NCBI RefSeq assembly: GCF_019890635.1
Contig: NZ_JAIOAB010000037.1
Span: forward strand, 1 to 64,000
DNA: 64,000 bases
Direction: 5' to 3'
From: Streptomyces sennicomposti
GTDB lineage: Bacteria > Actinomycetota > Actinomycetes > Streptomycetales > Streptomycetaceae
The notes under the pieces are model-generated. The model saw nothing but the letters and a program-made list of their open reading frames with translations, did not search any database and was not told the DNA's origin. Of this stretch, positions 52,565 through 62,229 are shown piece by piece (within the stretch, counting starts at the first letter, position 1; each line of letters begins with the position of its first letter). A program made the position numbers and the translations under genes.

Positions 52565-54456
52565 CCCGAGAACCCCGTGCCGCGCACGCCCCCCGCGCGC
52601 CCCGTGCCCTGCGGTTTCTGCGCGGCCACGGACGCGAGTTGGCGCGGCTGGGCGGGTGGTCGGTGCTGGAGACCGGGCAGACGTTCCTGCTCGGCTACGC
52701 CCTGGCCCGCGCCATGGACGACGGGTTCCTGGCCGGGCGGGCGGGCGTCGGCCTGGCCTGGCTGGGGGTGGCCGGGCTCGGGGTCGTCGCGGGCGCCTAC
52801 GGCACCGGCCGGGTCTACCGGGCGGTGGCGGCGCTGGTCGAGCCGTTCCGGGACCGGCTGGTGCGGCGGGTGGCGGCGCGCGGGGTCGGGGAGGCGGACA
52901 GCGGGGCGCTGTCCCGGCTGACCCAGCAGGTGGAGATCGCCCGGGACACCTTCGCCGGGCTGGTGCTGGTCTCCCGGTCCTTCCTGGTCGCCATGGCCGG
53001 CGCGCTCGTCGGGCTGTTCTCGCTGGCGCCGCTGCTCCTGCTGGTCGTCGCGCCGCCGCTGTTCGCGGGGGTCGCGGTGTTCGCGGCGACGCTGCGGCCG
53101 CTGGCCCGGCGTCAGGAGGCGTACCTGGTGGCGGACGAGGCGCTGGCGGAGCGGTTGAGCGCGGTGTCGCCGGGGCTGCGGGACGTGACGGCGTTCGGCG
53201 CGGAGGAGCGGATCGCGGCGGACGTCGCTCGGTGCGTGGCGGCGGAGCGCCGGGCGGCACAGGCGCTGGCCCGCTGGGGTGTCGTCCGGGTGGCGTCCCT
53301 GGCGCTGGGCGGCCAGTTGCCCGTCGTGCTGCTGCTGGCCGCCGCGCCCTGGCTGCTGGCCCACGACGTCACTCCGGGCGCCCTGGTCGGCGCCCTCGCC
53401 TACGTCACCCAGTCCCTGCTGCCCGCCCTGCACAATCTGATCCACGGTCTCGGCACCAGCGGCGCGCGTCTCACGGTCGTCCTGCGCCGTCTGCTCCCGC
53501 CGCAAGCGCCCGCCGGACCGTCCGCCCCGGAGCCTCGGCCGCCCGCCGCGTACGGGCCGGCGCCCGGCGCGGAGCGCCCCTTCCCGGGCGGCCGGGAATC
53601 GCCGTTCGAGGCGGGCCGCAGCGCCGGAACTCCGCAACGAACCGGCCCCCGCGAGCCATCCGGGCGGCCCCCGGAGCCCGCGCTCTCCCTCTCCCGCGTC
53701 ACCTTCGCCTACGGCCCCCACAGCGAGCCCGTGCTGCGGGACTTCGATCTGGTCGTGCCGCACGGGGGCCATCTGGTGGTCGTCGGGCCGAGCGGGATCG
53801 GGAAGTCCACGCTGACCGCGCTGGTGGCCGGGCTGCTGGAGCCGGCCCGCGGCGAGATCCGGGTGTGCGGGTCGCCCGTGCCGGGGGCGGCGGCGGCCGC
53901 GCGGCGGGTGCTCATCCCGCAGGAGGCGTACGTCCACTCCGGCACCCTCGCCGAGAACCTCCTCCACCTGCGCCCCGGCCCCGTCCCGGAGGCGGAGCTG
54001 CTCGCAGCGGCCGACGCGGTCGGCCTGACCGGGCTGCTGCACCGCCTCGGCGGCCCGGCCGCGCCGGTGGACCCGGCGGCGCTGTCGGCGGGCGAGCGCC
54101 AGCTGATCGCGCTCACCCGCGCCTATCTGTCCCCCGCCCCGCTCGCGCTGCTCGACGAGGCGACCTGTCATCTGGACCCGGAGGCCGAGGCCCGCGCGGA
54201 GCGCGCCTTCGCCGCCCGGCCCGGCGGCACCCTGGTGATCGTGGCCCACCGGGTCAGCTCGGCGCGGCGCGCGGACCGCGTCCTGGTCATGGACGGGCGG
54301 GACACCGCGTACGGCACCCACGAGGAGCTGCTGGCGTGCTCCGCGCTCTACCGCGAACTGGTCGGCGACTGGTCGCCCCCGCGGCCACCGGCTTCCGCAC
54401 CCGCGAGCACGTCCGCCGCCCGGGTCACAGCCACCCCTCCCCCTGCGAGATTCTGA
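52561..54456 (+). CDS. ramB: ABC half transporter of the SapB-like cluster (RamB type)
   Basis: A 631-aa exporter half with six membrane helices (about 25-310), a Pro-rich linker, and an intact NBD: Walker A GPSGIGKST, Q-loop LIPQEAYVHSGT, signature LSAGERQLIALTRAYL, Walker B LALLDEATCHLD with catalytic Glu, and AHRVSSARRAD. It should pair with RamA as an asymmetric heterodimer. GTG 52561 overlaps the ramA stop. Its last 32 bp overlap the 3' end of the convergent ramR gene. Confidence 0.9.
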   Translation: MTREPRAAHAPRAPRALRFLRGHGRELARLGGWSVLETGQTFLLGYALARAMDDGFLAGRAGVGLAWLGVAGLGVVAGAYGTGRVYRAVAALVEPFRDRLVRRVAARGVGEADSGALSRLTQQVEIARDTFAGLVLVSRSFLVAMAGALVGLFSLAPLLLLVVAPPLFAGVAVFAATLRPLARRQEAYLVADEALAERLSAVSPGLRDVTAFGAEERIAADVARCVAAERRAAQALARWGVVRVASLALGGQLPVVLLLAAAPWLLAHDVTPGALVGALAYVTQSLLPALHNLIHGLGTSGARLTVVLRRLLPPQAPAGPSAPEPRPPAAYGPAPGAERPFPGGRESPFEAGRSAGTPQRTGPREPSGRPPEPALSLSRVTFAYGPHSEPVLRDFDLVVPHGGHLVVVGPSGIGKSTLTALVAGLLEPARGEIRVCGSPVPGAAAAARRVLIPQEAYVHSGTLAENLLHLRPGPVPEAELLAAADAVGLTGLLHRLGGPAAPVDPAALSAGERQLIALTRAYLSPAPLALLDEATCHLDPEAEARAERAFAARPGGTLVIVAHRVSSARRADRVLVMDGRDTAYGTHEELLACSALYRELVGDWSPPRPPASAPASTSAARVTATPPPARF

Positions 54457-55033
54457 TCGCGTCGATGCGGTTGCGCGCCCCGGTCTTGCGGGTGATGGCC
54501 GCCATGTAGTTGCGCACGGTCCCGTGGGACAGGTGCAGGCTGCCGGCTATCTCGGCGACGGAGGCGCCCTCCGCGGCCAGCGACAGCACGCTCAGCTCCC
54601 GCCGGGTGAGCGGCATCTCGGCGGCCTTGACGAAGCCGAAGCCCAGCGAGTCGTCGACGAAACGTTCCCCCGCGGCGACCCGGCGTATGCCGTGCACCAG
54701 CCGGTCCGGCGAACCCTTCTTGTCGACGTAGCCGAGCGCCCCCGCCTCGATGGCCCGCCGTAACAGCCCGGGGCGGTCCGCGCCGGTCAGGACCAGCAGG
54801 CGCGGCGGGCCGGCGACCGTCCCGCGCGGGCACAGGTCGCCCAGCGGCGGCAGCCCGTGCGCGTCGGCGTGGTCGAGGTCGGCGGCGCAGACGTCGGGCC
54901 GGACGGCGCGTGCCCGTGCCGCCGCGCTGCGCCACGGTGTGTCGTACACCTTCAGGTCGGGCTCCCGGCGAAGCCACTCCGCCATGACAGACCGCACCAG
55001 ACATGCGTCGTTCACCAGAAGTACCCGGATCAC
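54425..55033 (-). CDS. ramR: RamR-type response regulator (NarL/LuxR family) with a TTA codon
   Basis: A 202-aa receiver plus LuxR-type HTH protein. The receiver has VLLVND at the start, Asp52 or Asp54 in ADLDHADAHG as the possible phosphorylation site, and VDKKGSPD with the conserved lysine. The HTH is MPLTRRELSVLSLAAEGASV to RNYMAAITRKTGARNR. RamR/AmfR activates the lanthipeptide operon. Codon 91 (54763-54761) is TTA, read only by the bldA tRNA. AAGGGGG precedes GTG 55033. Convergent with ramB, 3' ends overlapping by 32 bp. Confidence 0.9.
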   Translation of the reverse strand: MIRVLLVNDACLVRSVMAEWLRREPDLKVYDTPWRSAAARARAVRPDVCAADLDHADAHGLPPLGDLCPRGTVAGPPRLLVLTGADRPGLLRRAIEAGALGYVDKKGSPDRLVHGIRRVAAGERFVDDSLGFGFVKAAEMPLTRRELSVLSLAAEGASVAEIAGSLHLSHGTVRNYMAAITRKTGARNRIDAIRISQGEGWL

Positions 55034-55399
55034 TGCCGCCCCCTTCAGCTCGCCTTGCACCGGTTTTCCGTGGATGGTCAGCGCGTGCCCAATTCTTGGG
55101 GGCGCGGGCCCCCACCGTGCGCGGAGATCCAGCCATCGGGGTGCGCGGGGGCGCACTCGTGGCGCTTGTCCGCCCGCGTGCGCTCCGGCCGTGGGGGCAT
55201 GGACCGTGGCCGAGTGGGTATGGCGCGGCGGCGCGTCCTCACCCTGTCCTACGACGCGTACGGCTTCCGGCGGCCGGCCGCCCCGGCGTGCGCGCCACGC
55301 GCCGTACGCACCGCTCGCCGTGCGCGCCGGGCCGGGAAGGGGGAACCTTGATCCCTGGGGCCCGTCACGCGGCCGGACGGGTACGAGGAGGTGGTCGGC
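55034..55399. other. Gap upstream of ramR and the next phosphatase
   Basis: 366 bp. It contains the dyad CCCAA-TTC-TTGGG (55088-55100), 55 bp ahead of ramR, inside a larger GC-rich stem. A 50-codon arginine-rich ORF at 55199-55351 lacks support. Nothing else is seen. Confidence 0.45.
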
Positions 55400-57547
55400 G
55401 TGTCCGACGGGCGCGGTCCGGGACAGCCGCCGCCGGCCGCCCGGGGTGCGGCCGGCCGGCCGCTGCTGTCCCTCGCCCTGGCCGCCATGCTGGACGAGGT
55501 CCACGCCCACTCGGGCGCGGTCTACCTGCTCGCCCCCGACCAGCCGGTGCTGGAGATGGCGGTGATGGCGGGCATGCCGCGCGATTTCGCCGCGCCCTGG
55601 GAGCGGGTCGGGCTGAGCGCCCCCATCCCGGTGGCGCAGGCGCTGCGCGAGCGGCGGCTGATCTGGGTGAGCGGCGAGGAGGAGATGGTGCGCCGCTATC
55701 CGCGGATCGCCGTCGTCCTGCCCTACCCCTTCGCCCTGGCCGCGCTGCCCCTGGCCACCCGGGACGCCGCGTACGGCGCGGTGTTCGTGACCTGGCCCGC
55801 CGCGCATCCGCCGGTGCTGTCCGACTGGGAGCGCGACCATCTGAGCGCCGCCTGCGACCGGCTGGCGCTGCGGCTGGAGCGGGCCGCGGCCGAGCGCCGG
55901 CCGGTGCTCGCGGAGCCGGATCTGCTGGGCACCGGGCCGTCCGGCGGCACGGCCGGCTCGCTCGGCGCGGTGGAGGCGGCCCGGATGGTGTCGCGGCTGC
56001 CGTACGGGCTGGCCGCGCTGGATCTGCACGGCCGGGTCTCCTTCGCCAACACCGCGGCGGCCGACCTGCTGGGCCTGCCCGTCGCCGAGCTGCTCGGCAC
56101 CCGGCTGTGGACGTCGGTGCCGTGGCTGAGCGACCCGATGTACGAGGACCGCTACCGGGGCGCGCTGCTGAGCCAGCACGTCACCTCGTTCGTGGCGCTG
56201 CGGCCGCCGAGCGACTGGCTGTCGTTCCGGCTGTACCCGAGCACGACCGGGCTGAGCGTGCGGATCAGCCGGGCCCGGGCGGTGGCGGAACTCGGCCGCG
56301 GCACGCCCGGGCCCGGCGACGGCACCTCACCGTCCAGCCTGGTGACCATCTCCCGGGTGCTGGGCCTGGCCGGGGCGCTGACCGAGGCGGTGGGGGTACG
56401 GGACGTGGTGCAGTTGGTCGCGGACGAGATCGTGCCCGCGGTCGGCAGCCAGGCCCTGATGATCCTCGGCTCGCAGTCGGGGCGGCTGCAGGTGCTGGGG
56501 CAGCGCGGCTACCGGGACCGCCGGGCCGTCGAGCAGTTCCACGGTACCCCGCTGTCCGCGCCGACCCCGAGCACACGTGTGCTGTCCACCGGGGCGCCCG
56601 CCTTCTTCAGTTCCCGGCAGGAGCTGGAGCGGCTGTACCCGGTGCGGTACGCGGTGCGCGACGACTTCGCGGCCTGGGCGTACCTGCCGCTGATCGCCTC
56701 CGGGCGGCCGGTGGGCACGTGTGTGCTCGCCTACGCCGAACCGCACCCCTTCCCGGCGGACGAGCGCGCCGTCCTGACCAGTCTGGGCGGTCTGATCGCG
56801 CAGGCGCTGGAGCGGGCCCGGCTCTACGACGCCAAGCACCGGCTGGCGCACGGTCTGCAACAGGCGCTGCTGCCGCACTCGTTGCCGCGGGTGCCGGGCT
56901 TCGACGCCGCCGCGCGCTATCTGCCCGCCACCCAGGGGATGGAGATCGGCGGGGACTTCTACGACCTGGTGCCCACCCCGCCGCCCGCCGCCGTGATCGG
57001 GGACGTGCAGGGGCACAACGTGACGGCGGCCGGGCTGATGGGCCAACTGCGCACCGCCGTCCGCGCGTTCACGACGGTGGGCCAGGAGCCGCAGGAGGTC
57101 ATGCGGAGCACCAACCGGCTGCTGATGGACCTGGGCGTCGAGCTGTTCGCCAGCTGTCTGTATCTGCGGCTCGATCCGGCCGACGGCTCGGCCGTGATGT
57201 CCCGGGCCGGGCATCCGCCGCCGCTGCTGAGACGGCCGGACGGCCGGGTGCGGGTGCTCGACCTGGCCGGCGGCCCGCTCCTGGGCATCGACCCGGCGGC
57301 CACGTATCCGACGACCCGGGTCGGCCTCGCCCCCGGTTCGGTGCTCGTCCTGTACACCGACGGGCTGGTCGAGTCGCCGGACGTGGACATCGAGGACGCC
57401 CTCGCCGAACTGGGGCAACGGCTCGGCGAGGCCGGGCGGACGCCGCTGGACGAGCTGGCGGACTGCCTGGTGCGGCACAGCGCGGCGGCCCGGGAACGCG
57501 CCGACGACGTGGCCCTGTTGCTGCTGCGGGCGCGGGGGGACGGCTGA
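55400..57547 (+). CDS. GAF/PAS/GAF-SpoIIE PP2C phosphatase
   Basis: A 715-aa regulator: GAF (about 20-165), PAS (195-290, YGLALDLHGRVSF-like), GAF (315-470) and a SpoIIE phosphatase (480-712) with GGDFYDLVPTPPP, VIGDVQGHNVTAAGL and LYTDGLVESPD metal sites. It is related in layout to the protein at 44537-46993 but lacks the HATPase domain. It probably dephosphorylates an anti-anti-sigma factor. GTG 55400 was chosen because GAGGAGG lies 8 nt upstream. It is adjacent to ramR but transcribed divergently. Confidence 0.85.
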   Translation: MSDGRGPGQPPPAARGAAGRPLLSLALAAMLDEVHAHSGAVYLLAPDQPVLEMAVMAGMPRDFAAPWERVGLSAPIPVAQALRERRLIWVSGEEEMVRRYPRIAVVLPYPFALAALPLATRDAAYGAVFVTWPAAHPPVLSDWERDHLSAACDRLALRLERAAAERRPVLAEPDLLGTGPSGGTAGSLGAVEAARMVSRLPYGLAALDLHGRVSFANTAAADLLGLPVAELLGTRLWTSVPWLSDPMYEDRYRGALLSQHVTSFVALRPPSDWLSFRLYPSTTGLSVRISRARAVAELGRGTPGPGDGTSPSSLVTISRVLGLAGALTEAVGVRDVVQLVADEIVPAVGSQALMILGSQSGRLQVLGQRGYRDRRAVEQFHGTPLSAPTPSTRVLSTGAPAFFSSRQELERLYPVRYAVRDDFAAWAYLPLIASGRPVGTCVLAYAEPHPFPADERAVLTSLGGLIAQALERARLYDAKHRLAHGLQQALLPHSLPRVPGFDAAARYLPATQGMEIGGDFYDLVPTPPPAAVIGDVQGHNVTAAGLMGQLRTAVRAFTTVGQEPQEVMRSTNRLLMDLGVELFASCLYLRLDPADGSAVMSRAGHPPPLLRRPDGRVRVLDLAGGPLLGIDPAATYPTTRVGLAPGSVLVLYTDGLVESPDVDIEDALAELGQRLGEAGRTPLDELADCLVRHSAAARERADDVALLLLRARGDG

Positions 57548-57671
57548 GGGGCGGGTGCCCGGCGGGATTCCCCCGGCGTCGGGCCGGGCGCACGCCCGGG
57601 AGCGGAGCCCCGCTGCTGACATGCTCGCGATCCATGTGCGAAGCTGCGCGTCACGAGGGAGGGGGCGTGCC

Positions 57672-58643
57672 GTGGGGCGGGGGCGTACGGCGGGCGGGCG
57701 ACGGCGGCGGGGCACGGTCGGCGCCGCACAGGCCGCGTCGGCGGTGCTGGTCGTGGGCGGGACCGCCCTGGCGGCGCTGCTGCTGCGGCCCGGCGCGGGA
57801 CTGTTCGCCGCGGGCCGCGGGCCGCTCGGCGGCAACTTCCTCGTGGTGACCGGCTTCGCCCTGCTGGCGTTCCTCGGCGGCTTCGCACTGCGCGGCAAGT
57901 ACCTGGAGCAGCTGCGCACGGGCCGCGAACTCACCCCGGTGGAAGAGCGGTTGGCGGACGGCGTGAGCCGTGTCCTGACGGCCGTGGCGCTGGTCCTCCC
58001 GGTGCTCGTCCTGGCCCTGCACCGGTTCGGCTCGTCCGGCGGCGACCCCGGGGGCGGGCGGGCGCCGCACCGGCCCGTCGAGCGGCGGGACCCGGTGCGC
58101 ACCCAGCCGCCCGTGACGCCCGCCGAACCCGGCGATCACAGCTCACACCTGGATGTGACGCCGGTCCTGCTCGGTCTGGGCGCCGCCCTGCTCGCCGTGG
58201 CCGCGGTGATCGCCGGGGTGTACCTGTGGCGGTATCTCACCCGGCCGCCGGAGCCCGGGAGCCCGGCGACGTACGCGACGCTCGGCGACGAGCGGGAACG
58301 CCTGGCCGAGGCCGTGGACTCGGGGCGCCGCGCCCTCCTCGACGGTGCCGGCGCCCGCGCGGCCGTCATCGCCTGCTACGCCGCCATGGAGACCTCGCTC
58401 GCCGACTCCGGCACGGCCCGGCGCGCCTCGGACAGCCCGCAGGACCTGCTGGAGCGGGCCGTCGCCGACGGCCTGCCGCCGAGGGCCGCCGCGGAGCTGA
58501 CCGCCCTGTTCCGCGAGGCCCGTTACTCCACTCACCCGATGGACGGCGGCCACCGCGACCGGGCCGCCGCCGCGCTCGCCGAGATCGCCCACGACCTGCG
58601 CTCCCGCACGGGCGAGCCCGAAACCGTGGCGGACGCGCTGTGA
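57672..58643 (+). CDS. DUF4129 membrane protein
   Basis: A 323-aa protein with three membrane segments (AASAVLVVGGTALAALLL; LVVTGFALLAFLGGFAL; and VLLGLGAALLAVAAVIAGVY) and a C-terminal cytoplasmic DUF4129 domain (LLDGAGARAAVIACYAAMET; LFREARYSTHPM). Family members lie with MoxR and DUF58 genes, as here. GTG 57672 was chosen for GGAGGGGG upstream. It overlaps the next gene by 4 bp (GTGA). First gene of a five-gene operon. Confidence 0.8.
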   Translation: MGRGRTAGGRRRRGTVGAAQAASAVLVVGGTALAALLLRPGAGLFAAGRGPLGGNFLVVTGFALLAFLGGFALRGKYLEQLRTGRELTPVEERLADGVSRVLTAVALVLPVLVLALHRFGSSGGDPGGGRAPHRPVERRDPVRTQPPVTPAEPGDHSSHLDVTPVLLGLGAALLAVAAVIAGVYLWRYLTRPPEPGSPATYATLGDERERLAEAVDSGRRALLDGAGARAAVIACYAAMETSLADSGTARRASDSPQDLLERAVADGLPPRAAAELTALFREARYSTHPMDGGHRDRAAAALAEIAHDLRSRTGEPETVADAL

Positions 58644-59176
58644 AGGCGCCCGCGAGGATCAGAGCCCTCGTCGGCGCGGCGCTCGGCGAACCCGGCTCGG
58701 TACGGCACTCGCTGACGGTCCTGGGCGCCGTCGCCGTCGGGGCCGTGGCGCTGCTCGCGGCGGCCGACGGCGCCGCCGCCGCGGGCTGCGGCCTCGCGCT
58801 CGTCACCGTCGTGGCGCTGGCGCTGGGGCGCCATGCCGCGGGCGGCGCCGCCCAGGACAGCGGCCACCGCAAGCCGGTGCGCCTGCTGAGCGGCCGGGCG
58901 CCGGCGCTCGGCGCATGGCGGCGTCTCGTGGCCGACACCCTCGCCGAGGACGGGGCGGCGCACTTCCGCGCCGTGATGCGGCCCCAGTTGCAGCGGCTGT
59001 TCGCCGCCCGGCTCGCCGAACGGCACGGCGTGGCGATGCACCGGAGCCCCGAGCGGGCCCGGGCGCTGGTCGGCGCCGAGCTGTGGCCGTGGATCGACCC
59101 CGGCGCGGCCGCCCCCGGGCCCACGCCGCCCGAGCCCGTCCTGCGCGCCCTGCTCGACCGCCTGGAAGCCCTGTGA
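58640..59176 (+). CDS. Membrane protein of the MoxR/DUF58 operon, 178 aa
   Basis: One or two N-terminal membrane segments (LTVLGAVAVGAVALLAAADG; GLALVTVVALALG) and a soluble C-terminal domain (WRRLVADTLAEDGAAHFRAV; ERARALVGAELWPWID). Overlaps the DUF4129 gene by 4 bp. I do not recognise the domain; its position between DUF4129 and MoxR is typical of small accessory proteins in such operons. Confidence 0.75.
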   Translation: MKAPARIRALVGAALGEPGSVRHSLTVLGAVAVGAVALLAAADGAAAAGCGLALVTVVALALGRHAAGGAAQDSGHRKPVRLLSGRAPALGAWRRLVADTLAEDGAAHFRAVMRPQLQRLFAARLAERHGVAMHRSPERARALVGAELWPWIDPGAAAPGPTPPEPVLRALLDRLEAL

Positions 59177-59240
59177 CCGGCCGCACCGCCGCCGCCCCGC
59201 CACCCGCACACCCCGACCCCGCCCCGGGAGGACCCAGACC

Positions 59241-60244
<1,004 letters not shown>

Positions 60245-60248
<4 letters not shown>

Positions 60249-61588
60249 CGGAGCCCGCGCCGGCCCGCGCGGCCGCCACCGTCCGGCGGGCCCTGGACGG
60301 CCGCCTGGACGTGACCACCGGACCACCGCCGCCGCCCCCGCCCGGCCGGCGCGCCGGTGAACGCGCGCTGCGCCTGGGCACGTTGGCCGTCGTCGCGCTG
60401 TCCGCCGCGCTGCTCACCGGACGGCCCTGGGTGCTCGCGCTCGCCGCCGTCCCGCTGGTGCTGCTCGCGCTCGCCCTACCCGGCGGACCGGGCACCGGCG
60501 CGGTGACGGCCGAGGCCGAGGTGGAGCCGCGACGGTGCTTCGAGGGCGAGCAGGTGCGGGTGCGGATCGCGGTGACCTGCGACGGGGAGGCCGGCCGGCT
60601 GGACCCCGGCGTCGTCCTCGGGCACGGGGTCCGGCTCGACCGTCTCGCGGTCGGCCCGCACCACGTCGAACTCGTCCTGACGCCGCGGCGCTGGGGCCGC
60701 TGGACGCTCGGCACGGTCGACGTGGACGTCTACGACCGGGGCGGACTGGCCCGGCGCACCGTGCGGGCCGAACTCGGCGAGGTCGCCGTGTTCCCGGTGC
60801 CCGGACACACCCGCCTCACACCGGTCCCGGTCCGGCTGCCGCAGCGGATCGGCGAGCACACCTCGGCGCAGCGCGGCGAGGGCGTCGAGGTCACCGGCGT
60901 GCACCCGTACGTACGCGGCGAGCGGCAGCGCCGGATCCACTGGCCGGCCACCACCCGCCGCGGCGCGCTCCAGGTCCACCGGTTCGCCGCAGAGCGCACG
61001 GCCGACACGGTGGTGCTGCTGGACGTGCTCGCCGACGTGGTCGATCCCGCCACCGGCGCCTCCACGCTGGACGAGACCTTCCGGGCCGCCGCCGGGCTGG
61101 TCCGCGCCTATCTGCGCACCCACGACCGGGTCGGCGTGGTGTCGGTCGGCGGCGCGACCCGCTGGCTGCGACCGGGCGGCGGCCAGGGGTACTTCTACCG
61201 TGTGGTGGAGAGCGTGCTGGCGGTCCGCAAGGACTTCGCGCACCGGGCGGCGGGCCTCGACTCGCTGCCGCCGCCCGCCCTGCCCGAAGGGGCGCTGGTG
61301 TACGTCGTCACACCGCTGACCGACCAGCGGATCCTCGAGGTGCTGCACCAGGTGCGCAAGCGGGCGAACCCGATGGTCGTGATCGAGATCCCGGCCGGCG
61401 ATCCGGTCGTGGAGGCGGGCGACAGCGAGGGCGAACTCGCGCTGCGGCTGTGGCGGGCCGACCGCGACGCGATGCGCTTCGCCCTCGTGGAACGCGGCAT
61501 CGCGGTCGTCGCCCACCGCCCCGGCGAGAGCCTCGACCTCGCTCTTGCGCCGCTGCTGCGGGCCCGCATCCGCGGAGGGAGCCGATGA
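60245..61588 (+). CDS. DUF58 protein with membrane anchor
   Basis: A 447-aa protein. A Pro-rich N-terminus and two membrane helices (60-105) are followed by a beta-rich domain and the DUF58 core (EVTGVHPYVRGERQRRIHW; TRRGALQVHRF), then a VWA-like half (TVVLLDVLADV, lacking a full MIDAS). DUF58 proteins partner MoxR ATPases. Overlaps MoxR and the next gene by 4 bp each. Role unknown; an envelope or secretion function is inferred from topology. Confidence 0.88.
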
Positions 61589-62229
61589 GCACCGCCCCCG
61601 CCGCACGACCGGAGCCGCGCCCCGCCGGGAGCCGGGCCGGTCTGCTCCTGTCCCGTGTCACCTCCCGTCTCACCGACCGGCTGCTCGGCACGGCCCTCGC
61701 CGTCGCCGCCTGCGACCCGCCGGCCGTCTGGCACGCGCGGCTGCCGGTCAAGGTGCTCGTCCTCGCGGTGGCGGCGGCCGCGTGGTGGGCCGCTCCAATG
61801 GTCGACGCGCGTCCCGTGCGGACCTCCATGCGCTGGTGGACGGTGGCGGCCCGCCGCAGGACGACCGTGCTGCCGGCCGCCGCGATCGCCCTCGCCGCGG
61901 TCACTGATCCCCCGACCTGGCTGGTCGTCTGCGTCGCCGCGCTGCTGCTCGCCTATCTGCTCGTCACCGACGCGTGGACGGCAGGCGTCACGGCACCTCC
62001 GGGCGACGGGCCCCGGGCGACCCCGGCGGTGGCGGCCGCCGCCGCGAGCACGGTGGTCCTGCTCGCCGCCCACGCGCCGGTCGCGGACACCTCCTGGTCC
62101 CGACTGCCCGCCGCACTCGCCGTGGCCGCGACCGTGCTCTGCCTGACCCTGGCACTCCGAGGCCGCCACCGCCCGCGCGGCGACCGGCCGGGCGACGGCC
62201 ACGCACGCGGTGACCGCCCGCGCGACTGA
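61585..62229 (+). CDS. Polytopic membrane protein, last gene of MoxR/DUF58 operon
   Basis: A 214-aa protein with four to six membrane segments (LPVKVLVLAVAAAAWWAAP; TTVLPAAAIALAAV; WLVVCVAALLLAYLLV; and others) and an Arg/Gly/Asp-rich tail of repeated RGDRP units. GGAGGGAG precedes ATG 61585, which overlaps the DUF58 stop by 4 bp. No family recognised. Confidence 0.75.
   Translation: MSTAPAARPEPRPAGSRAGLLLSRVTSRLTDRLLGTALAVAACDPPAVWHARLPVKVLVLAVAAAAWWAAPMVDARPVRTSMRWWTVAARRRTTVLPAAAIALAAVTDPPTWLVVCVAALLLAYLLVTDAWTAGVTAPPGDGPRATPAVAAAAASTVVLLAAHAPVADTSWSRLPAALAVAATVLCLTLALRGRHRPRGDRPGDGHARGDRPRD

Noticed and set aside
50260..54456. 1398-codon plus-strand frame joining ramA and ramB regions
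   Set aside because: Only the part from 52561 encodes ramB; upstream it is an out-of-frame shadow of ramA, not a fusion protein.
55199..55351. 50-codon plus-strand ORF between ramR and the phosphatase
   Set aside because: Arginine rich, ordinary base use, no ribosome site; the phosphatase has its own GAGGAGG start downstream.
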